Shown in pieces: positions 55,830 to 64,000 of a DNA stretch of 64,000 bases. Within the stretch, counting starts at the first letter, position 1. Every line of letters begins with the position of its first letter. The notes under the pieces are model-generated. The model was not told the DNA's origin and ran no database searches. It was given only the letters and a program-made list of their open reading frames with translations. This DNA is from Halomonas faecis. Lineage in GTDB: Bacteria > Pseudomonadota > Gammaproteobacteria > Pseudomonadales > Halomonadaceae. The position numbers and the translations under genes are program-made. The stretch spans positions 1-64,000 of the forward strand of contig NZ_JAACZO010000056.1 of assembly GCF_010993975.1 (NCBI RefSeq). The letters run 5' to 3'.

Positions 55830-56804
55830 TCAGCCCAGCCGCTCTTCCCGGGGCGTGACCCCGAAATGGTTGCGATAGGCGGTGGAAAAGTGGGCCGGCG
55901 AGGAGAAGCCGGTTTTCATGGCGATCTCTCCGGCCGGCCAGTCGCTGTCATGCAGCAGGCGGCGCGCCTCCTGCAAGCGCAGATCGAGATAGTAGCGCCC
56001 CGGCACCGCCTGAAGGTGTTTCTTGAACAGCCGCTCCAACTGACGGCGCGAAATGCCCAGGTGCGCGGCCAGCTCGTGGGTGGTCAACGGCTCCTCGATG
56101 TTGGCTTCCATCAGTTGCACGGCATCGTGCAGCGCCGGCGGAGCGTTGCCCAGCCGCGAGCGCAGGGGCCCCGGTGCCGGTTCATCGGCCATGCGGATGC
56201 GCTCGAGCACGAAATGCTGGGAAACGCGCTCGGCCAGCGCGCTGCCATGGTGGGCGGCGATCAGCGTCATCATCATGTCCATGGCCGCCGTGCCGCCACC
56301 ACAGGTGAGCCGCTCGCCATCGATCTCGAACAGCTGCCGCGACAAGCGTACCCGCGGGAAATCGCGCGCCACGTCGGCGAAGCACTGCCAGGGCAGCGTC
56401 GCCCGATAGCCGTCCAGCACGCCGGCGCGGGCCAGCAACTCCCCGCCACCGCTCACCCCCACCAGCGTCACACCGCGCGCGGCCAGGCGTCGCAGGCACG
56501 CCGACAGTCGGGCCCATGGCCCCGTCGGCAACGGCGTGGGCGCGCACACAATAAGCAGATCGAGCGTCTCGGGCAGCGACTCTAGCGTGCCGTCCACCGC
56601 CAGGCTGAGGGCAGCCTGACTGGCCACCCGGTCACCGCCAGCGCTGAACGCATCGACCCGATAGAGCGGCTGCCCAGCCAGTTGGTTGGCCACCATCAGC
56701 GGCTCGATCGCGCCTGCTTGCGCCAGCAGAGAGAACCCCGGCAGTACCAGGGTGCCGACCCGACGGGGCGGCGTGGCAGCATCGGTGGAGGGAATTTCGG
56801 GCAT
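55830..56804 (-). CDS. GlxA-family AraC regulator, GbdR/CdhR-like
   Basis: 324 aa. DJ-1/PfpI-like domain followed by AraC HTH (TTHELAAHLGISRRQLERLF, RLQEARRLLHDSDWPAGEIA, MKTGFSSPAHFSTAYRNHFG). The nucleophile elbow reads LVGVSGGGELLARAG, so the usual Cys is absent and the domain can only bind a ligand. The N-terminus (VGTLVLPGFSLLAQAGAIEP) is closest in style to GbdR/CdhR regulators of betaine and carnitine use in pseudomonads. ATG at 56804 used; a TTG upstream is unlikely. Confidence 0.85.
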   Translation of the reverse strand: MPEIPSTDAATPPRRVGTLVLPGFSLLAQAGAIEPLMVANQLAGQPLYRVDAFSAGGDRVASQAALSLAVDGTLESLPETLDLLIVCAPTPLPTGPWARLSACLRRLAARGVTLVGVSGGGELLARAGVLDGYRATLPWQCFADVARDFPRVRLSRQLFEIDGERLTCGGGTAAMDMMMTLIAAHHGSALAERVSQHFVLERIRMADEPAPGPLRSRLGNAPPALHDAVQLMEANIEEPLTTHELAAHLGISRRQLERLFKKHLQAVPGRYYLDLRLQEARRLLHDSDWPAGEIAMKTGFSSPAHFSTAYRNHFGVTPREERLG

Positions 56805-56897
56805 TCGGCACGACGCCTGGCACAACGAGCCTGTGATGTTACTCGATCGTCTCGACGCCGCCGAGTGGCCCAGGCGCCATGTCGGCCAACCCGTGCC

Positions 56898-57098
56898 TCA
56901 AGGCCAGACCAGCGTGAACAGCAGGATGGCTCCGGCGAGCAGCGCCGAGATCAGCAGTATCCAGTGCAACCCCTGAGGCGACTGGCGCGCCTCGGGCTGA
57001 CCCTCGTCCGGCTCGGGATGCTCGAAATCCTCCGGCTGACGCACTTCCTTGAGGTGCTGAAGCTCCTCTTCGGGAGTCTTGCTTTCACGGGTGTCCAT
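56898..57098 (-). CDS. Small tail-anchored membrane protein
   Basis: 66 aa. An acidic, proline-rich cytoplasmic part (EEELQHLKEVRQPEDFEHPE) is followed by one C-terminal transmembrane helix (WILLISALLAGAILLFTLVW). [14 protein letters not shown] before the ATG. Lies between fabV and the second GlxA gene on the same strand. No family recognised. Confidence 0.7.
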   Translation of the reverse strand: MDTRESKTPEEELQHLKEVRQPEDFEHPEPDEGQPEARQSPQGLHWILLISALLAGAILLFTLVWP

Positions 57099-57151
57099 TG
57101 CCTACCTCCGTTGCCTGCTTCCCCCGGCGACGGAAGGCTTGCTCTCCGGGG

Positions 57152-58348
57152 TCATACCGTGACGACATCGAAGTCGATCCGTGGGTTCACGTCGGCGTCG
57201 TAATCGACGTCGTCCCGCTCGAATCCGAACAGCTTCAGAAAGTCGTGCTTGTACCCAGCATAGTCGGTAATCTCGAAGAGATTCTCGGTGGTCACCCGAG
57301 GCCACAGGTCCTTGCACGCCTGCTGCACGTCATCGCGCAGCTCCCAGTCGTCGAGACGCAGGCGACCGGCGTCGTCGGTGGTGAACTCGCCGGCACAGAG
57401 GCGTTCGCCGAACAAACGGTTGAGCTGGTCGATGGGCTCCTCGTGCAGCCCCTTCTCCTTCATCACCTTGTAGACCATGGAGATGTAGAGCGGCATCACC
57501 GGGATGGCGGCGCTGGCCTGGGTCACCACCGACTTGAGCACTGCCACGTTGGCACCGCCGCCGCTGGCCGCCAGCTTGGCGTCGATTTCACCGGCAGCGC
57601 GGTCGAGGTCCTCCTTGGCCTTGCCCAGGGCACCGTGCCAGTAGATCGGCCAGGTGATCTCGGTGCCGATGTAGCTGAAAGCGACGCTGCGCGCCCCGGG
57701 TGCCAGCACGCCGGCGCGGTCCAGCGCCTCGATCCACAGCTCCCAGTCCTCGCCGCCCATCACCGCGATGGTGTCCTCGATTTCCCGTTCGGTGGCAGGC
57801 TCCACCTCGGCCTCGGTGACGACGTCCTTGTTGGTATCGATGGCTGTGGCGCGGTAGGGCTCGCCGATGGGCTTGAGCGCCGAGCGCTTGACCTCGCCGG
57901 AATCGGGCAGCTTGCGCACCGGGGAGGCCAGCGAATAGACCACCAGGTCCACCTGTCCAAGGTCCTCGCGAATCAGTTCGATGGCCTTCTCGCGCACCTC
58001 GTGGGAAAAGGCATCGCCGTTGATCGACTTGCTGTAGCGCCCCGCTTGCTTGGCGAACTTGTCGAAAGCGGCGCTGTTGTACCAGCCGGCCGTACCCGGT
58101 TTCTTCTCGCTGCCCGGCTTCTCGAAGAACACCCCCAGGGTATCGGCACCGTAGCCGAAGGCCGCCGTGATGCGCGCCGCCATGCCATAGCCGCTGGATG
58201 CGCCGATCACCAGCACCTTCTTCGGCCCCTGCGAGGCGTCGAGACCGCGCTGGCGGGTCGCCTCGATCTGCTCGAGCACGTTCTTCTCGCAGCCGACGGG
58301 ATGGGTGGTAGTGCAGATGAAACCGCGAACCTTGGGTTTGATGATCAC
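57152..58348 (-). CDS. fabV: Trans-2-enoyl-ACP/CoA reductase FabV
   Basis: 398 aa. Last step of fatty-acid elongation; triclosan-resistant alternative to Fab[21 protein letters not shown] at the start, [18 protein letters not shown] for NADH, and the active Tyr-x8-Lys in [13 protein letters not shown]. Start GTG with GAGGT upstream. A hairpin (CCCTGGC/GCCAGGG, 58412-58428) lies in the presumed 5' leader. No fabI is seen nearby. Confidence 0.95.
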   Translation of the reverse strand: MIIKPKVRGFICTTTHPVGCEKNVLEQIEATRQRGLDASQGPKKVLVIGASSGYGMAARITAAFGYGADTLGVFFEKPGSEKKPGTAGWYNSAAFDKFAKQAGRYSKSINGDAFSHEVREKAIELIREDLGQVDLVVYSLASPVRKLPDSGEVKRSALKPIGEPYRATAIDTNKDVVTEAEVEPATEREIEDTIAVMGGEDWELWIEALDRAGVLAPGARSVAFSYIGTEITWPIYWHGALGKAKEDLDRAAGEIDAKLAASGGGANVAVLKSVVTQASAAIPVMPLYISMVYKVMKEKGLHEEPIDQLNRLFGERLCAGEFTTDDAGRLRLDDWELRDDVQQACKDLWPRVTTENLFEITDYAGYKHDFLKLFGFERDDVDYDADVNPRIDFDVVTV

Positions 58349-58547
58349 GTCATACCTCTACTATCAATGACCGGGAACCTCGTGCGTCGCCCGGGCGGAT
58401 GAGCTGTCGCACCCTGGCCGAGCCAGGGACGTCGTCGCGAACCGTGGCGACATTCTAGCGGCCGTGCCCGGCGCTGTCCGCCCTTGAGCGCATGGCCCGG
58501 CTGGGGCACGATGCCGGTCTCGAGCATAATGCAGGCAGGAGGGAAGG

Positions 58548-58937
58548 ATGGATGCGCAGACGCTGGTCGATGAACGCGGTGACCTGTGGCTGGCGCTGGC
58601 ACCGCTGTGGCTGGACCGCGAGCCGAGCGAACGCGACTATCGCCACATGGTGGAGGTGATACAGAGCCACGACCTGACCCTCGAAGAGCTGGAGTGGATC
58701 TTCCGTCTCGAGCTGGCTCCGGTCCTGTCACGCCACCAGCTCTCGGTGGCGGGTGCCTGGCAGCGCTTCGACGATTACCAGCTGATGAAGCAACTGGTGG
58801 CCCACAACCTTCGCCTGAGCGGCTGGCGCCGCCGCGTCTGGGCCTTGTTCTCGGGACTCACCACGCTGATGACGCGCCACCGCTGGACCGAGCTGGTCGA
58901 GCGCGTGGCGGTGGCCAGAGGTCAACTGCCCCAGTGA
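58548..58937 (+). CDS. DUF7079-like uncharacterised protein
   Basis: 129 aa, soluble, helical. Begins with DLWLALAPLWLDREPSERDY and HDLTLEELEWIFRLELAPVL, a pattern seen in small immunity-like proteins grouped under DUF7079, which I assign tentatively. Strong RBS GGAGGGAAGG before the ATG. Its stop is 2 nt from the convergent gpx stop. The 199 bp upstream shows no clear promoter. Confidence 0.6.
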   Translation: MDAQTLVDERGDLWLALAPLWLDREPSERDYRHMVEVIQSHDLTLEELEWIFRLELAPVLSRHQLSVAGAWQRFDDYQLMKQLVAHNLRLSGWRRRVWALFSGLTTLMTRHRWTELVERVAVARGQLPQ

Positions 58938-58939
58938 CC

Positions 58940-59425
58940 TCATGCCTCGTCCAGGGCTCTCTCGAGTTCGCGTTCTAGCTCGGGGCCGGACGCGTTGGGC
59001 GCGAAGCGCCGGATCACCCGCCCGTCTCGCGCCACCAGGAACTTGGTGAAGTTCCATTTGATCGAAGTGGTACCCAATACGCCCGGTGCCTGACGCTTGA
59101 GCTCCACGAACAGCGGATGCGCCCCCGGGCCGTTGACCTTGACCTTCTGCATCAGCGGAAAGGTCACTCCGTATTCACGGCCGCCCAGCGCACAGAAATC
59201 CAGCGCCGACTCCGGCGCCTGGCGGGCGAACTGGTTGCAGGGAAAACCCAGCACCGTGAAACCCCGTTCGCGATGGCGACGATAGAGTCGTTCCAGGTCG
59301 CGCAGCTGCGGCGTGAAGCCGCAACGGCTCGCCACGTTGACGATCAGCAGCACCTGACCCTGCAGGGCCAGAAGATTGAAGGGTTCACCACTGTGGGTAT
59401 GACAATCGTGCTCGTGAATGGCCAT
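58940..59425 (-). CDS. Glutathione peroxidase (Cys type)
   Basis: 161 aa thioredoxin-fold peroxidase. Peroxidatic Cys in NVASRCGFTPQLRDLE; Gln in LGFPCNQFARQAP with a second Cys; Trp/Asn in IKWNFTKFLVARDG. The bacterial BtuE/GpxA-type usually uses thioredoxin or glutathione. No signal peptide. Divergent from aidB across 131 bp. Confidence 0.93.
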   Translation of the reverse strand: MAIHEHDCHTHSGEPFNLLALQGQVLLIVNVASRCGFTPQLRDLERLYRRHRERGFTVLGFPCNQFARQAPESALDFCALGGREYGVTFPLMQKVKVNGPGAHPLFVELKRQAPGVLGTTSIKWNFTKFLVARDGRVIRRFAPNASGPELERELERALDEA

Positions 59426-59556
59426 GGGTCATCTGCCTTGCTGTCATGCTCCACGATGCCATGTCAGTCGTGCCGACACCACCCTGTCGCCGAGTCATTG
59501 ACCGCCGCCTCGCGGCTGTCCATGCTGCGAGTCAGCCCTTGCCGCCGGAGTTCCCC

Positions 59557-61209
59557 ATGACCGACCGGGCACCACGCACGCAGCTCGCTACCCATCGGGT
59601 CACCAACCAACCCGCGCCTCCCGGCAACCGCGACTTCCTCGCCGACGACCCGGCCCTGGGCGAGGCTCTGGCCCGCGAAGCGCCGGCATGGGTGAGCGAG
59701 CGCCTGGCGCCCCTGGGACGCGCCGTGGGCAGCGAGCGCATCCAGGCCCTGGGCGAAGCCGCCAATGTCCATCCCCCGACGCTCCGCCTGTTCGACCGAC
59801 ACGGCCGGCGCCTCGACGAAGTCGCCTACCACCCGGCCTACCATGAGCTGATGGCGCTGGCCTGCGAGGGCGGCTGGCATGCCGTGGCCTGGCAGCAGGA
59901 AGGCCAGGGCGGACACCAGGCCCACGTGGCCGCCCTCTACCTGCTGACCCAGGCGGAGCCGGGCTTCTGCTGCCCGGTGACCATGACCCACGCCGCCATG
60001 CCGGCGCTGCGCCACGCGCCGGCCGTGGCGGCCGAATGGGCGCCGGGATTGCTGGCTCACGCCTATGACGCTCGCCCGCTGCCTTCGACGGACAAGCGCG
60101 GCCTGACCTGCGGCATGGCCATGACCGAGAAGCAGGGCGGCAGCGACGTGCGCAGCAACGACACGCGTGCCGAGTGCGACGGCGACGTCTGGCGACTCAC
60201 CGGCCACAAATGGTTCTGCAGCGCCCCCATGTCGGATGCCTTCCTGACCCTCGCCCAGACCGATGACGGCCTGAGCTGCTTCCTGGTACCGCGCTTCACT
60301 GCGGATGGCCAGCGCAACGCCATCGAACTGCAGCGCCTCAAGGACAAGTGCGGCAACCGCGCCAACGCCTCGGCAGAAATCGAATACCGCGACGCCTGGG
60401 CCCATCCCGTCGGCGAACCGGGACGCGGCGTGGCGACCATCCTCGACATGGTCCAGCAGACCCGCCTCGATGCCGCCACCGCGCCGGTAGGCATGATGCG
60501 CCAGGCACTGCGCGAGGCCTGGTTGCACGTCCGCGAGCGCCATGCCTTCGGCCGGGCGCTCGCCGAGCAACCGCTGATGCGTGCCGTGATCGCCGATCTG
60601 ACGCTGGAAGTGGAAGCCGGCATCGCACTGGCCCTGCGCACCGCCCGCGCCTTCGATGGCGCAGCCCGCGGAGACGCCCACGAAACGGCGCTGGCACGCC
60701 TGCTGCCGGCGCTGGCCAAGTACTGGCACAACAAGCGCGGCCCCGCCTTCCAGGCCGAAGCCATGGAGTGTCTGGGGGGCATCGGCTACGTGGAAGAGTC
60801 GCCGCTGGCACGGCTCTACCGCGAAGCCCCGGTGAACTCGATCTGGGAGGGTTCGGGCAACGTGATCTGCCTGGACGTGCTGCGCGTGCTGGCCAGACAC
60901 CCCGAGGCCTTCACCGCCCTGCAAGCCGAACTGGTCGCCGTCCGTGGCCAGCAGCCCGACTTCGACAGCACGCTGGCCGGCCTGGAGCGGGAACTGACGC
61001 AGCCCGCCGAGACCCTCGAGCCACGCGGCCGCTGGCTGACGCAGCGGCTGGCACAGTGTCTGCAGGCCGCTCTGCTGTTGCAACACGCCCCGCCCGAGAT
61101 CGGCGAAACGTTCTGCCGCACGCGTCTCGGTGCCGATGCCAGCGCCGTCTACGGGGTCATGCCCACCGGCGCACCGCTGGCAGCGATTCTTTCGCGCACC
61201 GTGGCCTGA
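59557..61209 (+). CDS. aidB: AidB-like acyl-CoA dehydrogenase
   Basis: 550 aa FAD flavoprotein. Resembles E. coli AidB along its length: THRVTNQPAPP at the start, MAMTEKQGGSDVRSNDTRAE, CFLVPRFTADGQRNAIELQR, ECLGGIGYVEESPLARLYRE, VNSIWEGSGNVICLDVLRVL. AidB is part of the adaptive response to alkylating agents and binds DNA; catalytic role is weak. The ATG has CCGGAG upstream. The last 61 bp overlap the convergent EAL gene. Confidence 0.92.
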   Translation: MTDRAPRTQLATHRVTNQPAPPGNRDFLADDPALGEALAREAPAWVSERLAPLGRAVGSERIQALGEAANVHPPTLRLFDRHGRRLDEVAYHPAYHELMALACEGGWHAVAWQQEGQGGHQAHVAALYLLTQAEPGFCCPVTMTHAAMPALRHAPAVAAEWAPGLLAHAYDARPLPSTDKRGLTCGMAMTEKQGGSDVRSNDTRAECDGDVWRLTGHKWFCSAPMSDAFLTLAQTDDGLSCFLVPRFTADGQRNAIELQRLKDKCGNRANASAEIEYRDAWAHPVGEPGRGVATILDMVQQTRLDAATAPVGMMRQALREAWLHVRERHAFGRALAEQPLMRAVIADLTLEVEAGIALALRTARAFDGAARGDAHETALARLLPALAKYWHNKRGPAFQAEAMECLGGIGYVEESPLARLYREAPVNSIWEGSGNVICLDVLRVLARHPEAFTALQAELVAVRGQQPDFDSTLAGLERELTQPAETLEPRGRWLTQRLAQCLQAALLLQHAPPEIGETFCRTRLGADASAVYGVMPTGAPLAAILSRTVA

Positions 61210-62378
61210 GCCCGCGCCAGCATCGGGATGGCTTCGGCGGGGACCGGTCGCGACAGCCCGAAGCCCTGCACATGGGTACAGCCGAAGCGCTCCAAGGCGG
61301 CAACGCTGTCCGCTGCCTCGAGTCCTTCGGCCACCACCCTCAGCCCCAGGCGGCGCCCCAGCAGCGCCACCGCCTCGACGATGGCGGCGTCTTGAGGATC
61401 GGCATGCAAATGGCGCACGAAACTGCGATCCACCTTGAGTTCGCTGATCGGCAGCATCTGCAGCCGCGACAGCGACGAGAAGCCCACGCCGAAGTCGTCC
61501 ACCGAGATCTCCAGACCGTTGAGGTGCAGCCGTGCGGCAATTTCGGAACCCAGCAGTTCGTCGTCCATGGCTGCCGTCTCGGTAACCTCAAACACCAGCA
61601 GTGGTGGCTCGCCTGGCCCCCGATGGCGCGTCAACGCCAGCAGGTCGGGGGACATGAGGTCAGCTGCGGTCACGTTCACCGACACCGAAAGGGACAGCCC
61701 CTGATACCGCCACCGCTGGGCATCGGCCAGTGTCCGCTCCAGTACGTAGGCGGTCAGGCGTCGGCTCTGTCCGGCGCTGAGCAACGGCAGGAAATTGGCC
61801 GGACCGATCAGGCCGATCTCCGGATGGGCCCAGCGCACCAGCGCCTCGACACCGCTCAGCCGCCCGCTGGCCAACTCGAACTGCGGCTGGTAGTGCACCG
61901 TCAGCTCGTGACGCGCCAGGGCCGACTCCAGCTCGGTGGCGGAAAAGAACGGCGTATGCGTCGGCACCCCGGGAGGTTGGCTACCCAGACGCACATCGCT
62001 GAGCCGTTCGCGCAATTCGGCCAGCCGCATGGACTTGTCCAGCGAACCGAGCATCTGCAGCCCGAGGGTGTGCCCCACGCGCTCGGCGATGCGCGAGATC
62101 TTCGGTTCGACCCCACCCAGCAGCAGCACCCAGCCGCGGTACTCCCGCTCGGCAAGCAACCGCAGCAGAGCGATGCCATCAGGGTCGGCGACGCCCAGCC
62201 CCATCACCACCAGTTGCGGCCGGCTGGACGCCACCTCATCGAGCATGGCAGCGGCACAGCGGTGGTAGCGACTCTGCATGCCCAGCACATCCAGTTGGTG
62301 GGAAAGGATCGCCGCCGCGTCGGGGTCCTCATCCAGCACAACGGCGAGCGCTCGAGCCTCGCTGGTAAAGTCATCCAT
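61149..62378 (-). CDS. EAL-domain c-di-GMP phosphodiesterase with degenerate receiver domain
   Basis: 409 aa. N-terminal response-regulator-like domain (1-130) in which the phospho-acceptor Asp is replaced: LVVMGLGVADPDG where LLDLxLPDxDG is expected. EAL domain from about 150: EALVRW, SVNVTAADL, FEVTETAAMD, VDDFGVGFSSLSRLQ, LKVDRSFV, VAEGLE. Metal and base residues look intact, so activity is expected. Input may be partner binding rather than phosphorylation. Its 3' end lies inside aidB on the opposite strand. Confidence 0.9.
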   Translation of the reverse strand: MDDFTSEARALAVVLDEDPDAAAILSHQLDVLGMQSRYHRCAAAMLDEVASSRPQLVVMGLGVADPDGIALLRLLAEREYRGWVLLLGGVEPKISRIAERVGHTLGLQMLGSLDKSMRLAELRERLSDVRLGSQPPGVPTHTPFFSATELESALARHELTVHYQPQFELASGRLSGVEALVRWAHPEIGLIGPANFLPLLSAGQSRRLTAYVLERTLADAQRWRYQGLSLSVSVNVTAADLMSPDLLALTRHRGPGEPPLLVFEVTETAAMDDELLGSEIAARLHLNGLEISVDDFGVGFSSLSRLQMLPISELKVDRSFVRHLHADPQDAAIVEAVALLGRRLGLRVVAEGLEAADSVAALERFGCTHVQGFGLSRPVPAEAIPMLARAQATVRERIAASGAPVGMTP

Positions 62379-62472
62379 CGTCAGGGGTTCCGGTTACAGA
62401 ATCATACTGAGGCTAGCAGCGTCGATTGCCGGTTACCGCCACCGATTCGCGATTGCAGTCAACGCTGGCGCG

Positions 62473-63090
62473 TCAACCCAGGGGGCCGAGCGCCACGCGC
62501 AACGCCAGCCCCAGCAGCATCACGCCGGTCAGGCGGTGTATCCAGTGAGCACGTGCCTGCAGCCAGGGCAGTACCCGCGAATGCGACAGCGACATCGCCA
62601 CCAGCACGTACCAGCCGCCATCGATGAGCATGGCAGTGGCCACGATGACCGCCTTGCCCGCCAGGCTCGTCTCCGGAGTGACGAACTGACTCAGCAAGGC
62701 AACGAAGAAGAGAATCAGCTTGGGGTTGCCCAGCGCCACCAGAAAACCTTCGCTCACGGCCTGAACGCGAGTGGTTTCGGCGGCGGACGCAGCCAGCATG
62801 GCGCCGCGTCCCGCCCGTAGCGACTTGATGCCCAGCCAAGCGAGATAGCCGGCCCCCGCCCAAATGATGCCCTGAAAGAGCGTAGGAAAGCGTACGATCA
62901 GCGCCCCGAGGCCCCACACCGTCAACAAGGCATAGAACCCCACTCCCAGCGCATGGGAGAGCGCCGCCGCCATGCCCGGCACCCTGCCGCCACCCAAGGT
63001 ATGGCGCAGCACCAACGCCAGGCTGGGCCCCGGCGACATGGCCCCCATGGCACACACGGCAGCGAGTGACATCCACAGCGATAACGGCAT
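62473..63090 (-). CDS. LysE/RhtB family amino-acid exporter
   Basis: 205 aa, six transmembrane helices. The family N-terminus AMGAMSPGPSLALVLRHTLG is clear, and a middle VALGNPKLILFFVALLSQF also fits. Exports amino acids such as lysine, threonine or homoserine lactone; substrate unassigned. Lies 32 bp downstream of rnk on the same strand. Confidence 0.9.
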   Translation of the reverse strand: MPLSLWMSLAAVCAMGAMSPGPSLALVLRHTLGGGRVPGMAAALSHALGVGFYALLTVWGLGALIVRFPTLFQGIIWAGAGYLAWLGIKSLRAGRGAMLAASAAETTRVQAVSEGFLVALGNPKLILFFVALLSQFVTPETSLAGKAVIVATAMLIDGGWYVLVAMSLSHSRVLPWLQARAHWIHRLTGVMLLGLALRVALGPLG

Positions 63091-63122
63091 GACGACTTCC
63101 TGAGTGGTAGCGAACGGCGCGC

Positions 63123-63536
63123 TCAGCGGTGAAACTGCCCTTCACGCTCCGGCTGCCACAGGATGGCATCGATTCGCAGTTGCGCTTCGCCGCCACCGGG
63201 CAACGGCCAGTCGATGACATCGCCGACGCGCAGCCCGATCAGCGCCGCCCCGATGGGCGCCATCACCGAGATGCCATCCTCCGTGGCGGCCAGCGCATGC
63301 GGATAGACGAGGGTGCGAATCATCTGCCGGTCGCGAGTCAGATCGGTGAACTGTACCTGACTGTTCATGCTCACGGTATCCGCAGGGATCTCCTCGGGAT
63401 CGATCACCTCGCCCCGTGCCAGTTCTTCCTCCAGCAGCTCGGCGACTGCCAGGCTCTCTCCGCTGACCACGTCGATGAGACGCTGCAGCCGTTCGGCATC
63501 GAGCCGATTGATGATGATGGGGGGACGGGACGTCAT
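63123..63536 (-). CDS. rnk: Nucleoside diphosphate kinase regulator Rnk
   Basis: 137 aa. N-terminal coiled-coil-like segment and C-terminal GreA/GreB-type domain (ISVMAPIGAALIGLRVGDVI). Homologues bind RNA polymerase near the secondary channel and were named for an effect on Ndk and alginate. ATG (MTSRPPIIINRLDAERLQR) follows AAGGAGG; the longer ORF is discarded. Confidence 0.92.
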   Translation of the reverse strand: MTSRPPIIINRLDAERLQRLIDVVSGESLAVAELLEEELARGEVIDPEEIPADTVSMNSQVQFTDLTRDRQMIRTLVYPHALAATEDGISVMAPIGAALIGLRVGDVIDWPLPGGGEAQLRIDAILWQPEREGQFHR

Positions 63537-63734
63537 ACGCCCTCCTTGATCCGTTCCAATCAACGCTTTGTGGACGCAAAACCGGCCATCCAACGAAAAC
63601 AGCCCTCCGCCCGCCATGCGGGAGAAGGACTGTATACTCACCACCATACGCCATCCATACCCAAGGCGACAGCCCCCTGAACTCCTGCGCTCAATGACGC
63701 TACACTGACGGCACATCCAGCCAGGAAGTGCACA

Positions 63735-63896
63735 ATGACCGTACGCACCTTCGCCATTGCGCTCATGGTTCTCGGCCCCGTGTTGATGATCGTCGGCTGG
63801 CAGACGACCAGCCCGGGCGGCTTCGTAGGTATCGTCCTAGTCGTGCTGGGCGCCATTCTGCTGTGGACCCGCCGGACCTCCCGCCATGGGCGCTGA
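63735..63896 (+). CDS. Small two-helix membrane protein
   Basis: 53 aa: MTVRTFAIALMVLGPVLMIV then GWQTTSPGGFVGIVLVVLGA and a basic tail. Two hydrophobic helices joined by a short Gly/Pro loop. RBS AGGAAG before the ATG. A modest -10 (TACACT at 63701-63706) lies about 30 nt upstream. Its last 11 nt overlap the next ORF. Function unknown. Confidence 0.65.
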   Translation: MTVRTFAIALMVLGPVLMIVGWQTTSPGGFVGIVLVVLGAILLWTRRTSRHGR

Positions 63897-64000
63897 ACAG
63901 CCCAATGCCGCCGAGATGCCGGAAGAGCGTCTCACCGGACTGGTGAGCCTGATCGACAGGCTCAAGCACGCCGGCCGATACGACGACAGCGTCAGTCTCG
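63886..64000 (+). CDS. Truncated ORF at window edge, possibly ExoD family
   Basis: Open frame from ATG to the window end, 38 codons visible: MGAEQPNAAEMPEERLTGLV then SLIDRLKHAGRYDDSVSL. It overlaps the small membrane gene by 11 nt in another frame, a normal coupled arrangement. The start of an ExoD (exopolysaccharide synthesis) protein can look like this, but too little is present to be sure. Confidence 0.5.
   Translation, partial: MGAEQPNAAEMPEERLTGLVSLIDRLKHAGRYDDSVSL

Noticed and set aside
63600..63660. LexA-like CTGTATAC near rnk
   Set aside because: Only one half site is present; the expected ACAG eight bases on is missing.

Overview
The window is a contiguous, gene-dense, high-GC chromosome segment of a gammaproteobacterium. 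Gene content and family resemblance point to the Halomonadaceae (Halomonas or a close relative). Reasons: an E. coli-type 16S rRNA 5' end and boxA leader; the conserved blocks bamD / rluD-pgeF-clpB and ilvI-ilvH / ilvY / ilvC-pssA; an NhaD-type Na+/H+ antiporter typical of marine and halophilic species; and Pseudomonas-like aru/ast arginine catabolism with two succinyltransferase subunits. Taxonomy is inferred from families and synteny, not from a database search. I see no insertion sequence, prophage, integrase, CRISPR array or tRNA. It reads as core chromosome with accessory cassettes between housekeeping blocks.

Layout. 1-580: 5' end of a 16S rRNA gene read leftward, with its leader, boxA and a strong promoter. 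581-6.4 kb: branched-chain amino acid genes (ilvI-ilvH, ilvC with divergent activator ilvY) followed by pssA. 6.4-12 kb: clpB, pgeF, rluD and divergent bamD. 12-19.3 kb: nadE, three small + strand genes including an orphan pseudopilin, and a DNA-repair pair (XPD-like helicase plus VRR-NUC/FAN1-type nuclease). 19.4-24.3 kb: retropepsin-like protease, Atg22-like MFS protein, and a two-gene unit of a double periplasmic binding protein and a membrane diguanylate cyclase. 24.3-30.2 kb: an ATP-grasp/CocE hydrolase pair and a TelA operon with an unnamed membrane partner and a 58-residue protein. 30.3-36.1 kb: LLM oxidoreductase, DUF3581 protein, nhaD, and an overlapping DUF3541 lipoprotein/TRIC channel pair. 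36.1-42.9 kb: XRE-cupin regulator with a palindromic operator in front of tdh-kbl, phoX, nfeD-qmcA. 43-47.1 kb: MocR regulator divergent from a threonine dehydratase-like gene, zapE and a GNAT gene. 47.2-53.4 kb: astC-aruF-aruG-astD-astB (no astE here). 53.5-64 kb: methyltransferase, isochorismatase with an overlapping GlxA regulator, a second GlxA regulator, fabV, glutathione peroxidase, aidB, an EAL protein with a degenerate receiver domain, a LysE exporter, rnk, a small membrane protein and a truncated ORF at the edge.

Functional themes. Amino-acid metabolism dominates (Ile/Val synthesis, Thr to Gly, probable Thr/Ser deamination, Arg succinylation), with regulators placed beside their targets. 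Two c-di-GMP genes (one GGDEF, one EAL) are present. The least understood, most system-like units are the binding-protein/cyclase operon, the ATP-grasp/hydrolase pair, the TelA operon and the helicase/VRR-NUC pair. Many gene pairs overlap by 1-14 nt, so translational coupling is likely widespread. Where the longest ORF was not the best start, I chose the start from ribosome-binding sites and family N-termini.
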